DNA of 64,000 nucleotides from NCBI GenBank assembly GCA_963662155.1, contig OY759265.1, forward strand, positions 46,183,906-46,247,905, given 5' to 3'. Both the position numbers and the translations under genes were made by a program. This document shows positions 1-10,149 of this stretch, in pieces (within the stretch, counting starts at the first letter, position 1; each line of letters begins with the position of its first letter). Under the pieces are notes generated by a model, which saw only the letters and a list, made by a program, of their open reading frames with translations, searched no databases and was not told the DNA's origin. This DNA is from Lamellibrachia columna (taxonomy: Eukaryota > Annelida > Polychaeta > Sabellida > Siboglinidae).

Positions 1-290
1 TCATCACAGTTGACCTCGCAGTCGTCATTGCAGTCGTCACAACAGTCGTCATCGCAGTCGTCATCGCAGTCGTCATCACAGTCATCATCACAGTCGTTAT
101 GGCAGTAGTCATCGCAGTCATCATCACAGTCGTCATCACAGTCGTCATCGCAGTCGTCATCACAGTCGTCATAACTGTCGTCATCACAGTCGTAATCACA
201 GTTGTCATCACAGTTTTCATCGCAGTCATCATTACAGTCGTCATATCAGTCGTCATCGCCATCTTCATTTTTCTCGTCCCAGTCGACATA
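1..290. repeat. GTCATC/ACAGTC 12-bp tandem repeat
   Basis: Imperfect repeats of the type gtcgtcatcaca. On the minus strand one frame reads (Asp-Asp-Asp-Cys)n, interrupted by a TGA near 250. Whether this is a remnant of gene A's acidic tail cannot be decided here. Confidence 0.8.
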
Positions 291-898
291 GTTTCATGAT
301 AACATTACCATATATGTATTGTTTTCTGACTTCGCAAGAACACACTAAAAAGTGAGCACAACGAACATGTTTACCCGTACACAACGAACTACAGCATGTG
401 TTTGCGTAAGTTTAATACGGACACATTCGTCAAGGCCGTGTTTATATAACTAGACAATCGAAGTCACATGACATTATTAATAAAATTCACAGTTGTGGAA
501 CTCTGGTTAGGCTTCTAAAAGACTTACTAGTACTAGTTTTAAGCCAGTACGCAATGCTTAGTATTACAAACAAAATAAATTTAAATAATAAATTTAGTTC
601 TTTCAGTCATTGTCAGCACACAACTCGCTGGCTGAGCCATAGGTGCGAGCCGCCCGAGCGTTGTTACACAATTTTTTGCAGCTGAACGCACGTGGACGAT
701 ACCAAATCCCGAATTTCAGTTTAACTTCTACTTGACATAACCCCTTATACTGTATAGCAAATATTATGCTTCGAGGTTCATTAATGAAACAAAGAAAGTG
801 GCTGCGTGAGATATTACGTGGGCATACCAAAAAAGTCTTAGGTGGTTAAAAAGTTTGTTTTTGTCCACACCTCGTTAATGTCGTCTTCTAATCTCCCG

Positions 899-1012
899 AT
901 TTGTGGACAGTGTGTCATTTGTGGACAGTGTGTCATTTGTGGACAGTGTGTCATTTGTGGACAGTGTGTCATTTGTGGACAGTGTGTCATTTGTGGATAG
1001 TGTGTTCACTGG
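899..1012. repeat. 18-bp minisatellite, about 6 copies
   Basis: Unit atttgtggacagtgtgtc repeated head to tail. Positions 300-898 hold no supported feature. A 75-codon minus-strand frame at 603-830 has no recognisable family. Confidence 0.9.
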
Positions 1013-1163
1013 CGGACTTCGATCCAACCAAGTATTGTCGATGGTATCTCCATAATTATGTGTGCTATGTTTTCGTAATACGACCCTGTAACAACTTGCC
1101 CAGTATACAACTAGCCCCGGTCTGTAGAATGTAGATCAACACAATACTGATGATACCCAAGTC

Positions 1164-1358
1164 GCTCGTATGGACATATCACCTGTCCACCAACGACAGT
1201 CGGTCGTATGGACATATCACCTGTCCACCAACGACAGTCGGTCGTATGGACATATCACCTGTCCACCAACGACAGTCAGTCGTATGGACATATCACCTGT
1301 CCACCAAAGACAGTCGGTCGTATGGACATATTACCTGTCCACCAACGACAATCGGTCG
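1164..1358. repeat. 38-bp minisatellite spanning gene A exon end and donor, about 5 copies
   Basis: Each unit contains tatcacctgtccaccaacga, which on the minus strand is the exon end TGGTGGACAG plus the donor GTGATA. The unit nearest the exon (1331-1340) is the one used in the gene model, with donor GTAATA. Confidence 0.88.
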
Positions 1359-1484
1359 GAAGCGCGTTTACTGTGCTGCCATCTGGTGCCGTTATGGTAA
1401 TTTGTCCGTACTCGATAAGCCACTTGAGGCTGGCCGGGGAATCACCGCTACCAGACGGTATCACAAATTGCACCATGGTACTTC
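1335..1484 (-). CDS. Gene A exon: C-terminal half of SEA-like domain
   Basis: 150 nt, acceptor CGTTGTAG, donor GGACAG|GTAATA. It encodes GSTMVQFVIPSGSGDSP, a LKWLIEYGQITITAPDGS stretch and CRWWT. It aligns with 26512-26679 of gene B (GSIIVRFTILPSGG, LVMKAPDGAS, WWT). The exon end and its donor sit inside a 38-bp tandem repeat. Confidence 0.78.
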
Positions 1485-2163
1485 CTACAACGTTAATGCA
1501 ATGATGGCAGTTTGTACAAACGTAAGCATTGTATTCAGTTGTTTATTTCTCCAGACTCATACATATAGATATATCTGCAAATTGTCCTGTTAATGTAATC
1601 AAGTATATTCCCGCGCCGAAACAAAACCTGTTCAGTTCTCGTACATGTGTCACGTCGATCTGCATCATATCATCCACAAACTACATATTATTCTTGCGCA
1701 CCTACCCGAATCTGTGTCCAGCATAAGACCATTATACATGCGTACACGCGCAAACACACGCACACGCACACGCACACGCACACGCACACGCACACGCACA
1801 ACTGTATTAATTTTTTTCCATGTTCTATTCTAACTTCGTTGTTAATCTGAATATTGGTAATAAAACCTCAAGTACAATGTCATGCGAGTTTTTTTAATGA
1901 TTACGTACCTGGGGCTACCGTAATACGATTCTCACTGTCACTATTCCATGTCGTGGTGGATGTGGTATATGTCCCCGTTGTTGGAGGTGTGGTCGTGGTG
2001 GATGTGGTAGATGTAGCCGTTGTTGGAGGTGTGGTCGTGGTGGATGTGCTAGTTGTCGTCGCCTTTGTGGGTGTTGTGGTCGTTGTCATTGTTGTAGTGG
2101 TAGCTGCTGTTGCTGTGGTACTGGTTGGCTTCGTCGTCCTCGTCGTCGTAGTTGGTTTCGTGG

Positions 2164-2198
<35 letters not shown>

Positions 2199-5100
2199 AT
2201 TGTTGTTGTTGTTTTAGTTGTCATTGTAGTTGTCAAGAGTGTGTCCGAGAGCAAAAACGCTCTGAACTGTCCGACACTGTCGTCGCCAAACTTGAGATGG
2301 TCGACATCAGTGCGACAGGTCAACCTCGTTGTATCCGGTGTGACGTCAAGAGAAAGGCGCATCGTTTTGCCTACCACGTTGTACCTCTGCAGAACATAAA
2401 TATCTAATAATATTTACATGGAAAAATTATGTGATAAGAATAGTACAGGTAAGCCTATCAAGCGGGAAATTCCACTGTTTTTTTTCTCTGAAAGAATGAC
2501 AAATTATTTAAATATTACGATGCCGTGGTACAATGTGCGACTGAAGTAAATCTTAGTAACAAATAGAAATGATATATAAACGACGGAAACTCCAAGTTAA
2601 TGAAATATACAAAATGAGTAGTCTTTTTGCACGTTTGCTTTCAGGTAATGTCCCGGAGGAATGTTGGTTTGCGTCATGGGAATTGCACAGTCAGAATTTG
2701 GAGTAGAACATCATAATGGAGCGTAAAGAAGAATATGTACACACGGCGCAGTAGAATCTGTCTCGTGCTTCGTTCGCCAGCAGAAGGATGTCGCCGTTGG
2801 AGCTGCCGCCTTCGTTCCACACAGTGCTGGGTGCGAACGTGTCGAGACACGTCAGCTTCGCCTTGTATGGGTTCTCTGACAGGAACACAGCAAAACGGGA
2901 GTTATATGTGTTATTGTCACATTAGATCAAGAACAAATATGTGTAAGGAGTTCCTGTAAAGTACTGAAACAAACTAAGATAGTTTAGTTGAGAGGTAATA
3001 TTTTATGTTTATAATTTACTTTCGCACATGTAATTGTATGCATAAACTGATAAATACTTTTGAAATCACTTCAAACACCTCTATTAATAATGTATTCTTT
3101 TCTCCATATGCATTCGTCTTTACTGGGCACTACTAAATGTAAAGTTGTACGAAGCTTCATCCGTCTTCGAGGTCTTAATCACAGTCTATATTTCGGGTTA
3201 TCGGAATTAAATGTTTGGTTTGGTTGAACACACCCCCAACTCCCTAGTTCGAAAATACGATTCTTTGGTCTAATCAGCGAACTTATGGATTACATGATTT
3301 CCTTTTTTTACATAAATGTCTTCGTAGAATGAAATCAATTACAAATGTTGTGCAGTAGGTAGACATATTGTATCTGTCACAAAATAAATGTTTGCTGCAT
3401 TGTGTATGGCAGTCAACAGAGCTTGTTTAGCAATGCTGATCTAATATAATACAAATACAAATAAAAAGGAAAATTCACAATGTTCCTAATTATGTTCGTA
3501 ATTATCACCAGCCTATGAATATTCCGCATTCTGGTGTCAATGGCTACAACAATGGTGTTACAGGAAAACAAATATTACCCAAATAAAACAGGCTGTACAT
3601 AGCATGTCTTATCATCTTTTGCAACGTGCCACAAGTGTCGTGTTGTACATTAACTGTCAGAAACGTACTTTGTGTGTCGCCACTACCACACGTGTTGAAG
3701 TCAATGGTGTTTCCGTTGACCACAGCGACGGAGTTGACGTCATTGATGCATTGGTCTTCTTGGTCCGGTCCAGACGAGTAGGTCGTGTAGTACTGACCGT
3801 TGGGCAGTGGACACGGCTTGCCAACGAGGTTCTGTGCCAGCGGATCTACAGGAGACAATGAGAGATATTGAAGTAAGCACGGTATATTTAGCATTGTTTT
3901 AATTAAACTATACAAAGTTGGGACAATTTATATCTCTGGGAGATGTATTTGCTGCCAATGGTCCAGGCGCGTTTCTGTTTCTTTGCTTTATTAATTACTA
4001 TCTATCACATATTGTAGAACGTTGTTCTGTTAAAGTATGAGGGACGTGCATAATCCGGTAGGTGATAGTTATTTCAGCCACATATCATGTATTGTGTAAA
4101 TAGAAAAGGGATCTTAATATAAGTTCTTACCTTTCACGAAGATGTCGTAGGAGTGTCCTGTCGCAAGAACTGTATTCAAGCAGTCTCGCGCCGTGGTTTT
4201 ATCGGACACTGAAACAGACAATATTTGTAATATAGTTGTCAACTATTGTCTTTGTTCTATCTCATTGGTTGTCTGGCGTTGTCGGCGTCGACGGTAATGA
4301 TCTTCATCATGATCGTCATATCCATGATTACCGTTATGATCTTCATCAGTCTTTGTAATCAGGACTACCATTGTAATGTTTACCATGGTCGTCATAATCG
4401 TGTGTATCATTACTGTATTCAGCACAACGCTCTTGAGAACTGTTATAATCTTCATCACGATAATTGGTATACGGCGTCCACTGTTACCGTGTTCACCGTG
4501 GTCATCATTACGACCAACTTTACCTCTTATTCCTGCTGATGTTGTAGTGGTAACTGTTGCTGCTGCTGCTGCTGCCTGTGCGTGCGTGCTTGCGTGCATG
4601 CGTGCGTGCGTGCATGCGTCCGTCCGTGCGTGCGTGTGTGCGTGTGTGCTTGCGTGCGTGCGTGTATGGAATGTATTATGTATTTGATCATAACATTGTT
4701 ACTTGGGGCGAATTTCGATTTTCTAAATTGATCAATAAATTGGGTAAACGTATCTTTGGGGAATACAGAGACAGGACTAACCTCCTTCCTTTGTCTTGCG
4801 GAAGATCAAGTGATTTAGTTCGACGTCAGTTTGTTCCACACAGGCCTCTACACTGCCAGCGAGCGTCGTAGACCTTGTGTAGTACACCCTACCAGTTCGG
4901 TCCAGATGACCGGTGCACGTCTCAGTCCCTACGAACGAAATAAAGTACGCTGCATTCTAATGTATTTCACACTACTAGTACATGCGAACGTCTCCTAGCA
5001 GAAAACACACGAGAAACTCGGGACAAAGTTTAGACTCGTCAGTTGCGGAATCCGTCAGACTACGATTAGCGAGACCGCGAACCACTGATTCAACTCCAGT

Positions 5101-6474
5101 ATCTACTTTGTACGATGCAAACTTGTTCAAGTCGTCTATCGATCGAATCAAATACACCGGAATATAAATATATGGTTTGAAAATATGTCGTAGAAAGGTA
5201 TTCCTCCCTTGTATTTTCCAAAATGGATTTCCATTAACAAATTCTAACACATACTTCATCGATGTCTTGCCACGATATTCATTGTTTTTCCTCAAGCAAT
5301 CGTTGTTTACATTGTTCGTTTGTTGGTAATTTGTGAAACGGTGTTATGATAAGATTACTATACGTTGACGTCGCATTATTCCTACAGTAACCGACGTCAC
5401 CGGAACTAAAGAACCCATAGCGAGCGACGATTCACTCACGTATTGCGTTGTTCCGATCTGTAGCCAGCGAGTACGTTATCATGTAGTTGTCGAACGTCAT
5501 TACGACGTCTTTGTTGTTCTCCTGGCGATACCACCAACTAACATCACTTCGTATATCTACCGGGAACTTGCACGGGGCTGTAAGAAGCACATGATATATT
5601 GTTTTAATAATATAATCCTGAATTTAGATCAGAGTGAGGTTGAGAGAGGGAGAGAGGGGAGAAAGAGAGGGGGGGGGGTGAGAGAGGGACAGCACGATGA
5701 ACGAGAACATTGTAAGAGGAAAATACGGAGCGAAAGAGATGCGAATAAATGGATATGGACAGGGAAGCTGGAAGAGAGGGCGGGAAGGAGAGTTAGAGGG
5801 AAGTAGAGACGACTGGATGTGATATTTTTTATAGACCCTGGCTTTATCCAAACTAAACAGTTGGCTTAACGCACTCATTTCGCCTCTTCATCGATATATC
5901 TTATCCTTACCACAATCTTCTTTGTTGATCTTCGTGCAGGGATTTGCACCGCTCCCGTCCGTGTAGTCGGCGGGTACCGAGGTTCCCTTGGCACACAGAC
6001 GCCTGACCTTGTGCGCTCCGTCACACTCGTAGTACGAACATTCGTTGAGCGGGTCGCGGTACCATTCCATTAGTGTTGAACATTCTGTGGGCAAACGAAA
6101 CAGTGAGTTTCTTTCATTCCACACACAATTCAATCTGGAGCAAATTCGAGGTTTAACGGCCCAAAGTGGAACGTTCGTAATTGCCAGGTGTACATTTTAA
6201 AAGTGTGTTTATGTCATTCGAAAGTTCTGTAAAAATACGTTTTAATCCGTTGCGTTCCACTTTGAAGTGTGGATGTAGCCTGTTTAGTCGTGGTTGGCTG
6301 TGCCTACGACCCCTGTTCACCTTGCTTTCAGCCACTGTCCAAGGTGGGAATGAGACAGAAATGTGTGACATCCAACTGTTTGCTTTCAGTAAAGTCAATG
6401 TTATTATTTTTATTAATTTTATTATTTTTATTAATTTTATATTATAAAATAAAAAATTACATATTTACCAAATA

Positions 6475-6558
<84 letters not shown>

Positions 6559-7347
6559 CCAATACTTACCCCATACGAAACCACTGGTTGCATTCTAAAA
6601 CACAAATGAATGTGAACATTAATGTTGTCGTCGTTTTGTAACAAGTTACAATTGCCCAGAACAAACTGTACCTGTCTTCTGTCTTGATTGAAGCACACCC
6701 CATTCTACTGGTTGTGTAATCGTGGAGATATAACTTCCCAGAAGTAACCATGGTGACACGGTTTACATATATTATTTTCAAGATTCCGTTGCGCCATTAC
6801 TTAGAATGAAAGAAAACAAAACTGGACTGGAAGACATGGACTGATGTCAAACGGGTGGACTAAGATAGAGTGAACCAGCGAAGGAGCACTGCAGCCGTAT
6901 GGGCCAGGAGGCACGAGGCGGGTGGGTAATGTTGTACACTAAGGCCAAAACGGAAATGTTCACATATTTGTTCTGTACTCTGGTCAGAGATATATCTCCC
7001 CAAATTACAGCAGTTCATCCAATTGAACTCGCTCAAAATAACTCAGTGAGCTACAAAAACAAGCGTATAATAAATTATGCCACAACACAGTTGATACCGT
7101 CTTCTGCACGTAATTTCTTGCCTACGCTACGTAAATGTTTGCCTGTTCGGCGTTTAGTGGTGTTGTCTAGTGCCGGGTAAGAATTATAACGGAAGCGTTT
7201 CCTTAAATAAATGGTAGATAACATAATTTATTAAAATCATTTCACTTTCAGAACAAATAAATAAATAACGATAGTTATAAATACGTTGAAGTGCATACTC
7301 ACAATGACTGACAACAGCCCGAGAACAACCACGGTACATATCTTCAT
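1335..7347 (-). CDS. Gene A: secreted/membrane Cys-rich mucin-like protein, partial (3' exons outside window)
   Basis: Reconstructed spliced gene. Coding exons in transcript order: 7347-7303, 6594-6570, 6084-5911, 5577-5440, 4928-4782, 4208-4131, 3845-3669, 2875-2745, 2386-1909, 1484-1335. All have AG/GT borders on the minus strand and phases that join without a stop, giving 1543 nt (about 514 residues). The protein starts with the hydrophobic MKICTVVVLGLLSVI, then a CBM14-like six-Cys module, Cys-rich modules with CKFP and CPLP signatures, a Thr-rich stalk, and the C-terminal half of a SEA-like domain ending in a WWT motif. Gene B (23779-37118) has identical exon lengths for the first eight exons. 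The EGF, TM and tail exons expected from B were not found between 1 and 1334. Function unknown; a cell-surface or matrix protein is inferred. Junction 2745/2386 is ambiguous by a few bases. Confidence 0.82.
1753..1800. repeat. (CACACG)n microsatellite
   Basis: Hexanucleotide run cgcaca in the intron between gene A's last two exons in the window. Confidence 0.9.
1909..2386 (-). CDS. Gene A exon: Cys module tail and Thr-rich stalk
   Basis: 478 nt, acceptor TTCTGCAG, donor CCAG|GTACGT. It begins [20 protein letters not shown], then RLTC and [13 protein letters not shown]. It then turns into about 100 residues that are mostly Thr with Pro, Ala and Ser, expected to carry dense O-glycans. It ends NSDSENRITVAPG. 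Unlike the gene B exon (712 nt), it lacks the segment that starts the SEA-like domain. Confidence 0.8.
2745..2875 (-). CDS. Gene A exon: end of CPLP module
   Basis: 131 nt, acceptor CCTGTCAG; encodes LTCLDTFAPSTVW, a Gly/Ser loop and LLLANEARDRFYCA. The donor could be GCC|GTGTGT (used here, phase 0) or one of the overlapping GTs just downstream. The phase-0 choice fits the CAG|AGG acceptor of the next exon. Counterpart 32660-32790. Confidence 0.78.
3669..3845 (-). CDS. Gene A exon: CPLP module
   Basis: 177 nt, acceptor CTCCTGTAG, donor CAAA|GTACGT. It encodes NLVGKPCPLPNGQYYTTYSS, a CINDVNSVAVV segment and DFNTCGSG. This looks like a second copy of the CxFP/CPLP fold type. Counterpart 33589-33765. 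Confidence 0.82.
4131..4208 (-). CDS. Gene A exon: 78-nt linker with one Cys
   Basis: Acceptor TGTTTCAG, donor AAAG|GTAAGA. It encodes SDKTTARDCLNTVLATGHSY and DIFVK and joins both neighbours in phase 1. Counterpart 34051-34128. Confidence 0.8.
4557..4665. repeat. GTGC/GTGT-rich microsatellite
   Basis: Imperfect tgcgtgcgtgc run after a short (CTG)n in the intron between 4782 and 4208. The gene B copy is shorter (34476-34512). Confidence 0.85.
4782..4928 (-). CDS. Gene A exon: Cys-rich module, second part
   Basis: 147 nt, acceptor TTCGTAG, donor GGAG|GTTAGT. It encodes TETCTGHLDRTGRVYYTRST followed by an ACVEQTDVELNHLIF segment. Phase 1 in and out. Counterpart 34624-34770 is almost identical. 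Confidence 0.82.
5440..5577 (-). CDS. Gene A exon: CKFP module, first part
   Basis: 138 nt, acceptor CTTACAG, donor ATAC|GTGAGT, phase 1 on both sides. It encodes PCKFPVDIRSDVSWWYRQEN and continues with Asn/Asp-rich and aromatic residues. The CxFP...W signature recalls the poorly characterised DUF7042-7045 extracellular modules of invertebrate proteins; this is a tentative resemblance. Paralogous exons lie at 35283-35420 and, decayed, at 16030-16167. Confidence 0.82.
5640..5700. repeat. GA-rich intronic repeat, gene A
   Basis: gagagaggg-type purine tract in the intron upstream of the 138-nt exon. The equivalent tract in gene B is 35484-35550, and in relic C it is the 1.7 kb array 16318-17990. 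Confidence 0.85.
5911..6084 (-). CDS. Gene A exon: CBM14 (peritrophin-A)-like module
   Basis: 174 nt with acceptor GCCCACAG and donor TGTG|GTAAGG. Cys spacing is C-x13-C-x4-C-x9-C-x18-C-x7-C, with the local pattern DPLNECSYYEC and CAKGTSV. This resembles CBM14 modules (DPxxCxxYYxC, then a CxxGT). Chitin or glycan binding is a family-level inference, not shown. Confidence 0.82.
6477..6555. repeat. (AT)n microsatellite beside the gene A microexon
   Basis: About 39 AT dinucleotides ending 14 bases from the microexon donor. Gene B lacks it at the same place. Confidence 0.93.
6570..6594 (-). CDS. Gene A 25-nt microexon
   Basis: Acceptor TTTTAG precedes 25 nt and donor GGG|GTAAGT follows. It encodes NATSGFVW plus one base of a Glu codon, placing an N-glycosylation sequon just after the signal peptide. 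Without it the signal exon (phase 0) and the next exon (needs one preceding base) cannot be joined in frame. The same 25-nt exon occurs at 36351-36375. Confidence 0.85.
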
Positions 7348-7349
7348 AT
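7303..7349 (-). CDS. Gene A exon: signal peptide
   Basis: The ATG lies at 7347-7345, after a CTTGCAG acceptor. Fifteen codons give Met-Lys-Ile-Cys followed by a run of Val/Leu/Gly typical of a signal peptide, then the donor ATT|GTGAGT. The exon ends in phase 0. It is near-identical to 37074-37120 in gene B. The start is chosen because it is the only ATG, directly after the acceptor, in front of the hydrophobic stretch. Confidence 0.85.
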
Positions 7350-7555
7350 CTGCAAGAAGCAACACAAAGATACGTCATGAGAAACATACACCAGTTGCAT
7401 GTATACTAACTTATTGACATAGCCCGCCAGCGAGCTACAACAACGACAGTGTATCTTGTTGGTCAACTGCTTTCACCAGCCTCGGACATTGGTCAGTATG
7501 AGGACAGACGGAAATTCGGTTAAGTCAACCTCTTGAGTGGAGAACAGACGCAGAG

Positions 7556-7655
7556 TGTGTGTGCGTGCGTGCGTGCGTGTGTGTGTTTGTGTGTGTGTGT
7601 ACGTGCGTGCATGCGTGCGTGCGTACGTGTGTGCGAGCGTGCGTGAGTGCGCAAA
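7556..7655. repeat. GTGC/GTGT microsatellite in gene A intron 1
   Basis: gtgcgtgcgtgcgtgtgtg run. Gene B's intron has a TGCGTG hexanucleotide array at the matching place (37205-37418). Confidence 0.9.
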
Positions 7656-8923
7656 CGCGCATGGGTGCCCGTGCTTTCTCTTCAATATAATCAGATAAGC
7701 TAAGATTATTAGTTATGTTTTAAATTCACGTGTTGTGAGCCAACATCGACGCAATCTTCACTTGTACCGAGCAATCTGACACGTACACCAAAACACACGG
7801 TTGTTGTATAAATCAAAACACTAAGGATATCGGAGGCATACGGTTGACTATTGCCTGGAGCGAACCCACGGGTAAATGCAACGTTTCTATGGAGATGGCC
7901 GGTTTTGATATGTTCCTCTATGTACTAACGTGATAACATCAACGACTACGCCGTGTTATCACCAGTCACATCACCGAAGCTGTTCGACAGCGCAACAGCA
8001 GTCGTTGATCGAGGCGAGGGGAAGGGGCTGCGCGCATCCTAGAAAATAATATTTTGCGTGGTTCTTGAACTGAGTACCCGAGTGACCATTTCTACAGTTT
8101 CTGTGCGAACTAGTAGCCTTCTCCCGCAGTCATGTCACACGTAGTCTATTTACCCTATTTTCATAGAACTGCGCATGCGCTTATCGTTCAACAGGAAAAA
8201 TTACCGGAATCTCCGACTTTTAGAATACATTCTGAGTAAACCACTGGCGTGATATTCTTGGATTTAGCTGCACATGGTTAACTTTGATTAACTCGTTGAT
8301 GTCCAGCTACCGAAATCCGAAGATCATCCTCTAAGGGGAGTCAACTGAAGGCAAACGACCAGTTAGCAGACCTAAGTTGGGCTATATGAGGATGTGATCA
8401 AAACAGATATGAACGACTATAGCATTGACCCTTGGTACATGCAAACAGTAGCCTAAGACATATCTATCTAACGAGTCAGTCTTACTGACAGTTCTGTCGT
8501 CGACATCGAAGCGTACTGGACTAACAAGGAGATCAAGCATGCAAGCAGTGCGTGGAGCAACGAGGAAGAACAGAAGCAACTCAGACAAACATTGTCTCGT
8601 GAGACAGAAGCTGGCCACTACTAGTCTACTACTGCTGATGTTCAACATTCAGTTTCTCCTTGACGTTCCAGTGATTGTGTGGCATCCGTCACCTTTGTTC
8701 TGGCCGATGGGCTCATTCAATACAATATGCCGTCGGCGGCAGGTATTTGGCTGCGGTCGAGCATTTCGTATTTGGAACCTTGCGCTGCTTCCCTGCCGTG
8801 TAGATGCACCGCCGGATATACAGGAGGTGAAGTGCTTTGTTGTGGACGCTGGACCACACATATGTATGAGTGACTGTAAAAACTGCACAACACGGCAAGA
8901 TACGGGTGTGTGATCGCTGTACA

Positions 8924-9413
8924 GTGGCGTATCTAGGATCTCACAAAGAGGGAGGTCAAAGAGGGAGGTCAAAGGGGAGGCCAAAGGGGGAGGCCAAAGA
9001 GGGAGGCCAAATGGGGAGGTCAAAGAGGGAGGTCAAAGGGGGAGGTCAAAGAGGGAGGTCAAAGGGGAGGTCAAAGAGGGAGGCCAAAGGGGGAAGTCAA
9101 AGGGGGAGGTCAAAGGGGGAGGCCAAAGGGGGAGGCCAAAGAGGGAGGCCAAAGAGGGAGGCCAAAGGGGGAGGTCAAAGGGGGAGGTCAAAGGGGGGGG
9201 TTAAAGGGGGAGGCCAAAAGGGGAGGCCAAAGGGGGAGGCCAAAGGGGGAGGCCAAAGGGGGAGGCCAAAGGGGGAGGCCAAAGGGGGAGGCAAGCTCAG
9301 TCACACATTAATTTACCAGGCTATCATATTGTGGCCGAACAGGTCACATACAAAAAACAATTAAACCAAAGGGGACCATGGTCCAATGACCCCCCCTCCA
9401 AATACGCCACTGT
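8924..9413. mobile_element. Possible non-autonomous hAT-like element with an internal GGAGGCCAAA minisatellite
   Basis: The ends look inverted: CAGTGGCGTATCTAGG on the left and the reverse of CCTCCAAATACGCCACTG on the right, sharing CAGTGGCGTA. Flanking octamers do not match, so no target duplication supports it. The interior (8940-9293) is a 12-13 bp minisatellite of gggaggccaaag type. The plus-strand frame through it is a repeat artefact. Confidence 0.45.
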
Positions 9414-10149
9414 GTGCCTTCATATGTATCGACTTTTATCTACAGTGGATGCACAGTTCTATTGCCCTTGTACTGTTGAATCAACAATTCTAAAGAACGA
9501 TAGTTCAAATCAAATAACTTATACACATTTCTGTATTTGCTATTCCCCCAAATAATCATTATGGGGTCAAAGTTCAATAAGTAACTAAGCTTAGCAGGGC
9601 AAATTCCATGTAACAATGATGTGTTCCAACGAACCGTATGCAAAGAAGGTGCTCGTTTTGTATGCTTGATTTATTTACAATTTTCATTGTTTCATAATCA
9701 GCTTTGTTGTCCAAATTTACGCTCGATGTGCCAACAAAGATCTATCAAGGTAATTACTTTTGGAGGGTCAAGATTTTGGACAACTTTGTGGCATGCAATA
9801 TGACTTTTACGGACAAATACACAAAGACCTTGGTTAGGATTAACATTCGCCACATAATGCTGGCATGGCAAACCACTGGCAGTGGTTTCTTTAAACTTGC
9901 TCTTTAGTTCAAATCCAGTTTCGTACGACGTTCTTGTAATATGTATCCCTTCCCAAGGCCATGTCGATAACGTCAGCTCGTGTCCGTGTTGATCTCGCTT
10001 CTGTGGAGACACCACTCAATACTGGGTTCAGCCTACTGTTACGTTTCCCATTGGCTACCATGTTAACGTTTTGCACGATTATAAGAAAACGGGACCATCA
10101 ATAATTCTGAAACTTATTACCTGTCTTTGTCATCATCTCATTGACATGC

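Noticed and set aside
603..830. 75-codon minus-strand ORF with several Cys as the missing EGF exon of gene A
   Set aside because: Cys spacing does not fit EGF, no TM follows, and no good splice sites flank it.
4243..4687. ORFs on both strands with Ala/Cys/Val or Thr runs
   Set aside because: Derived from CTG and GTGC repeats inside a gene A intron.
8870..9364. 164-codon Gly/Lys/Arg-rich plus-strand ORF
   Set aside because: Reading of the ggaggccaaag minisatellite.
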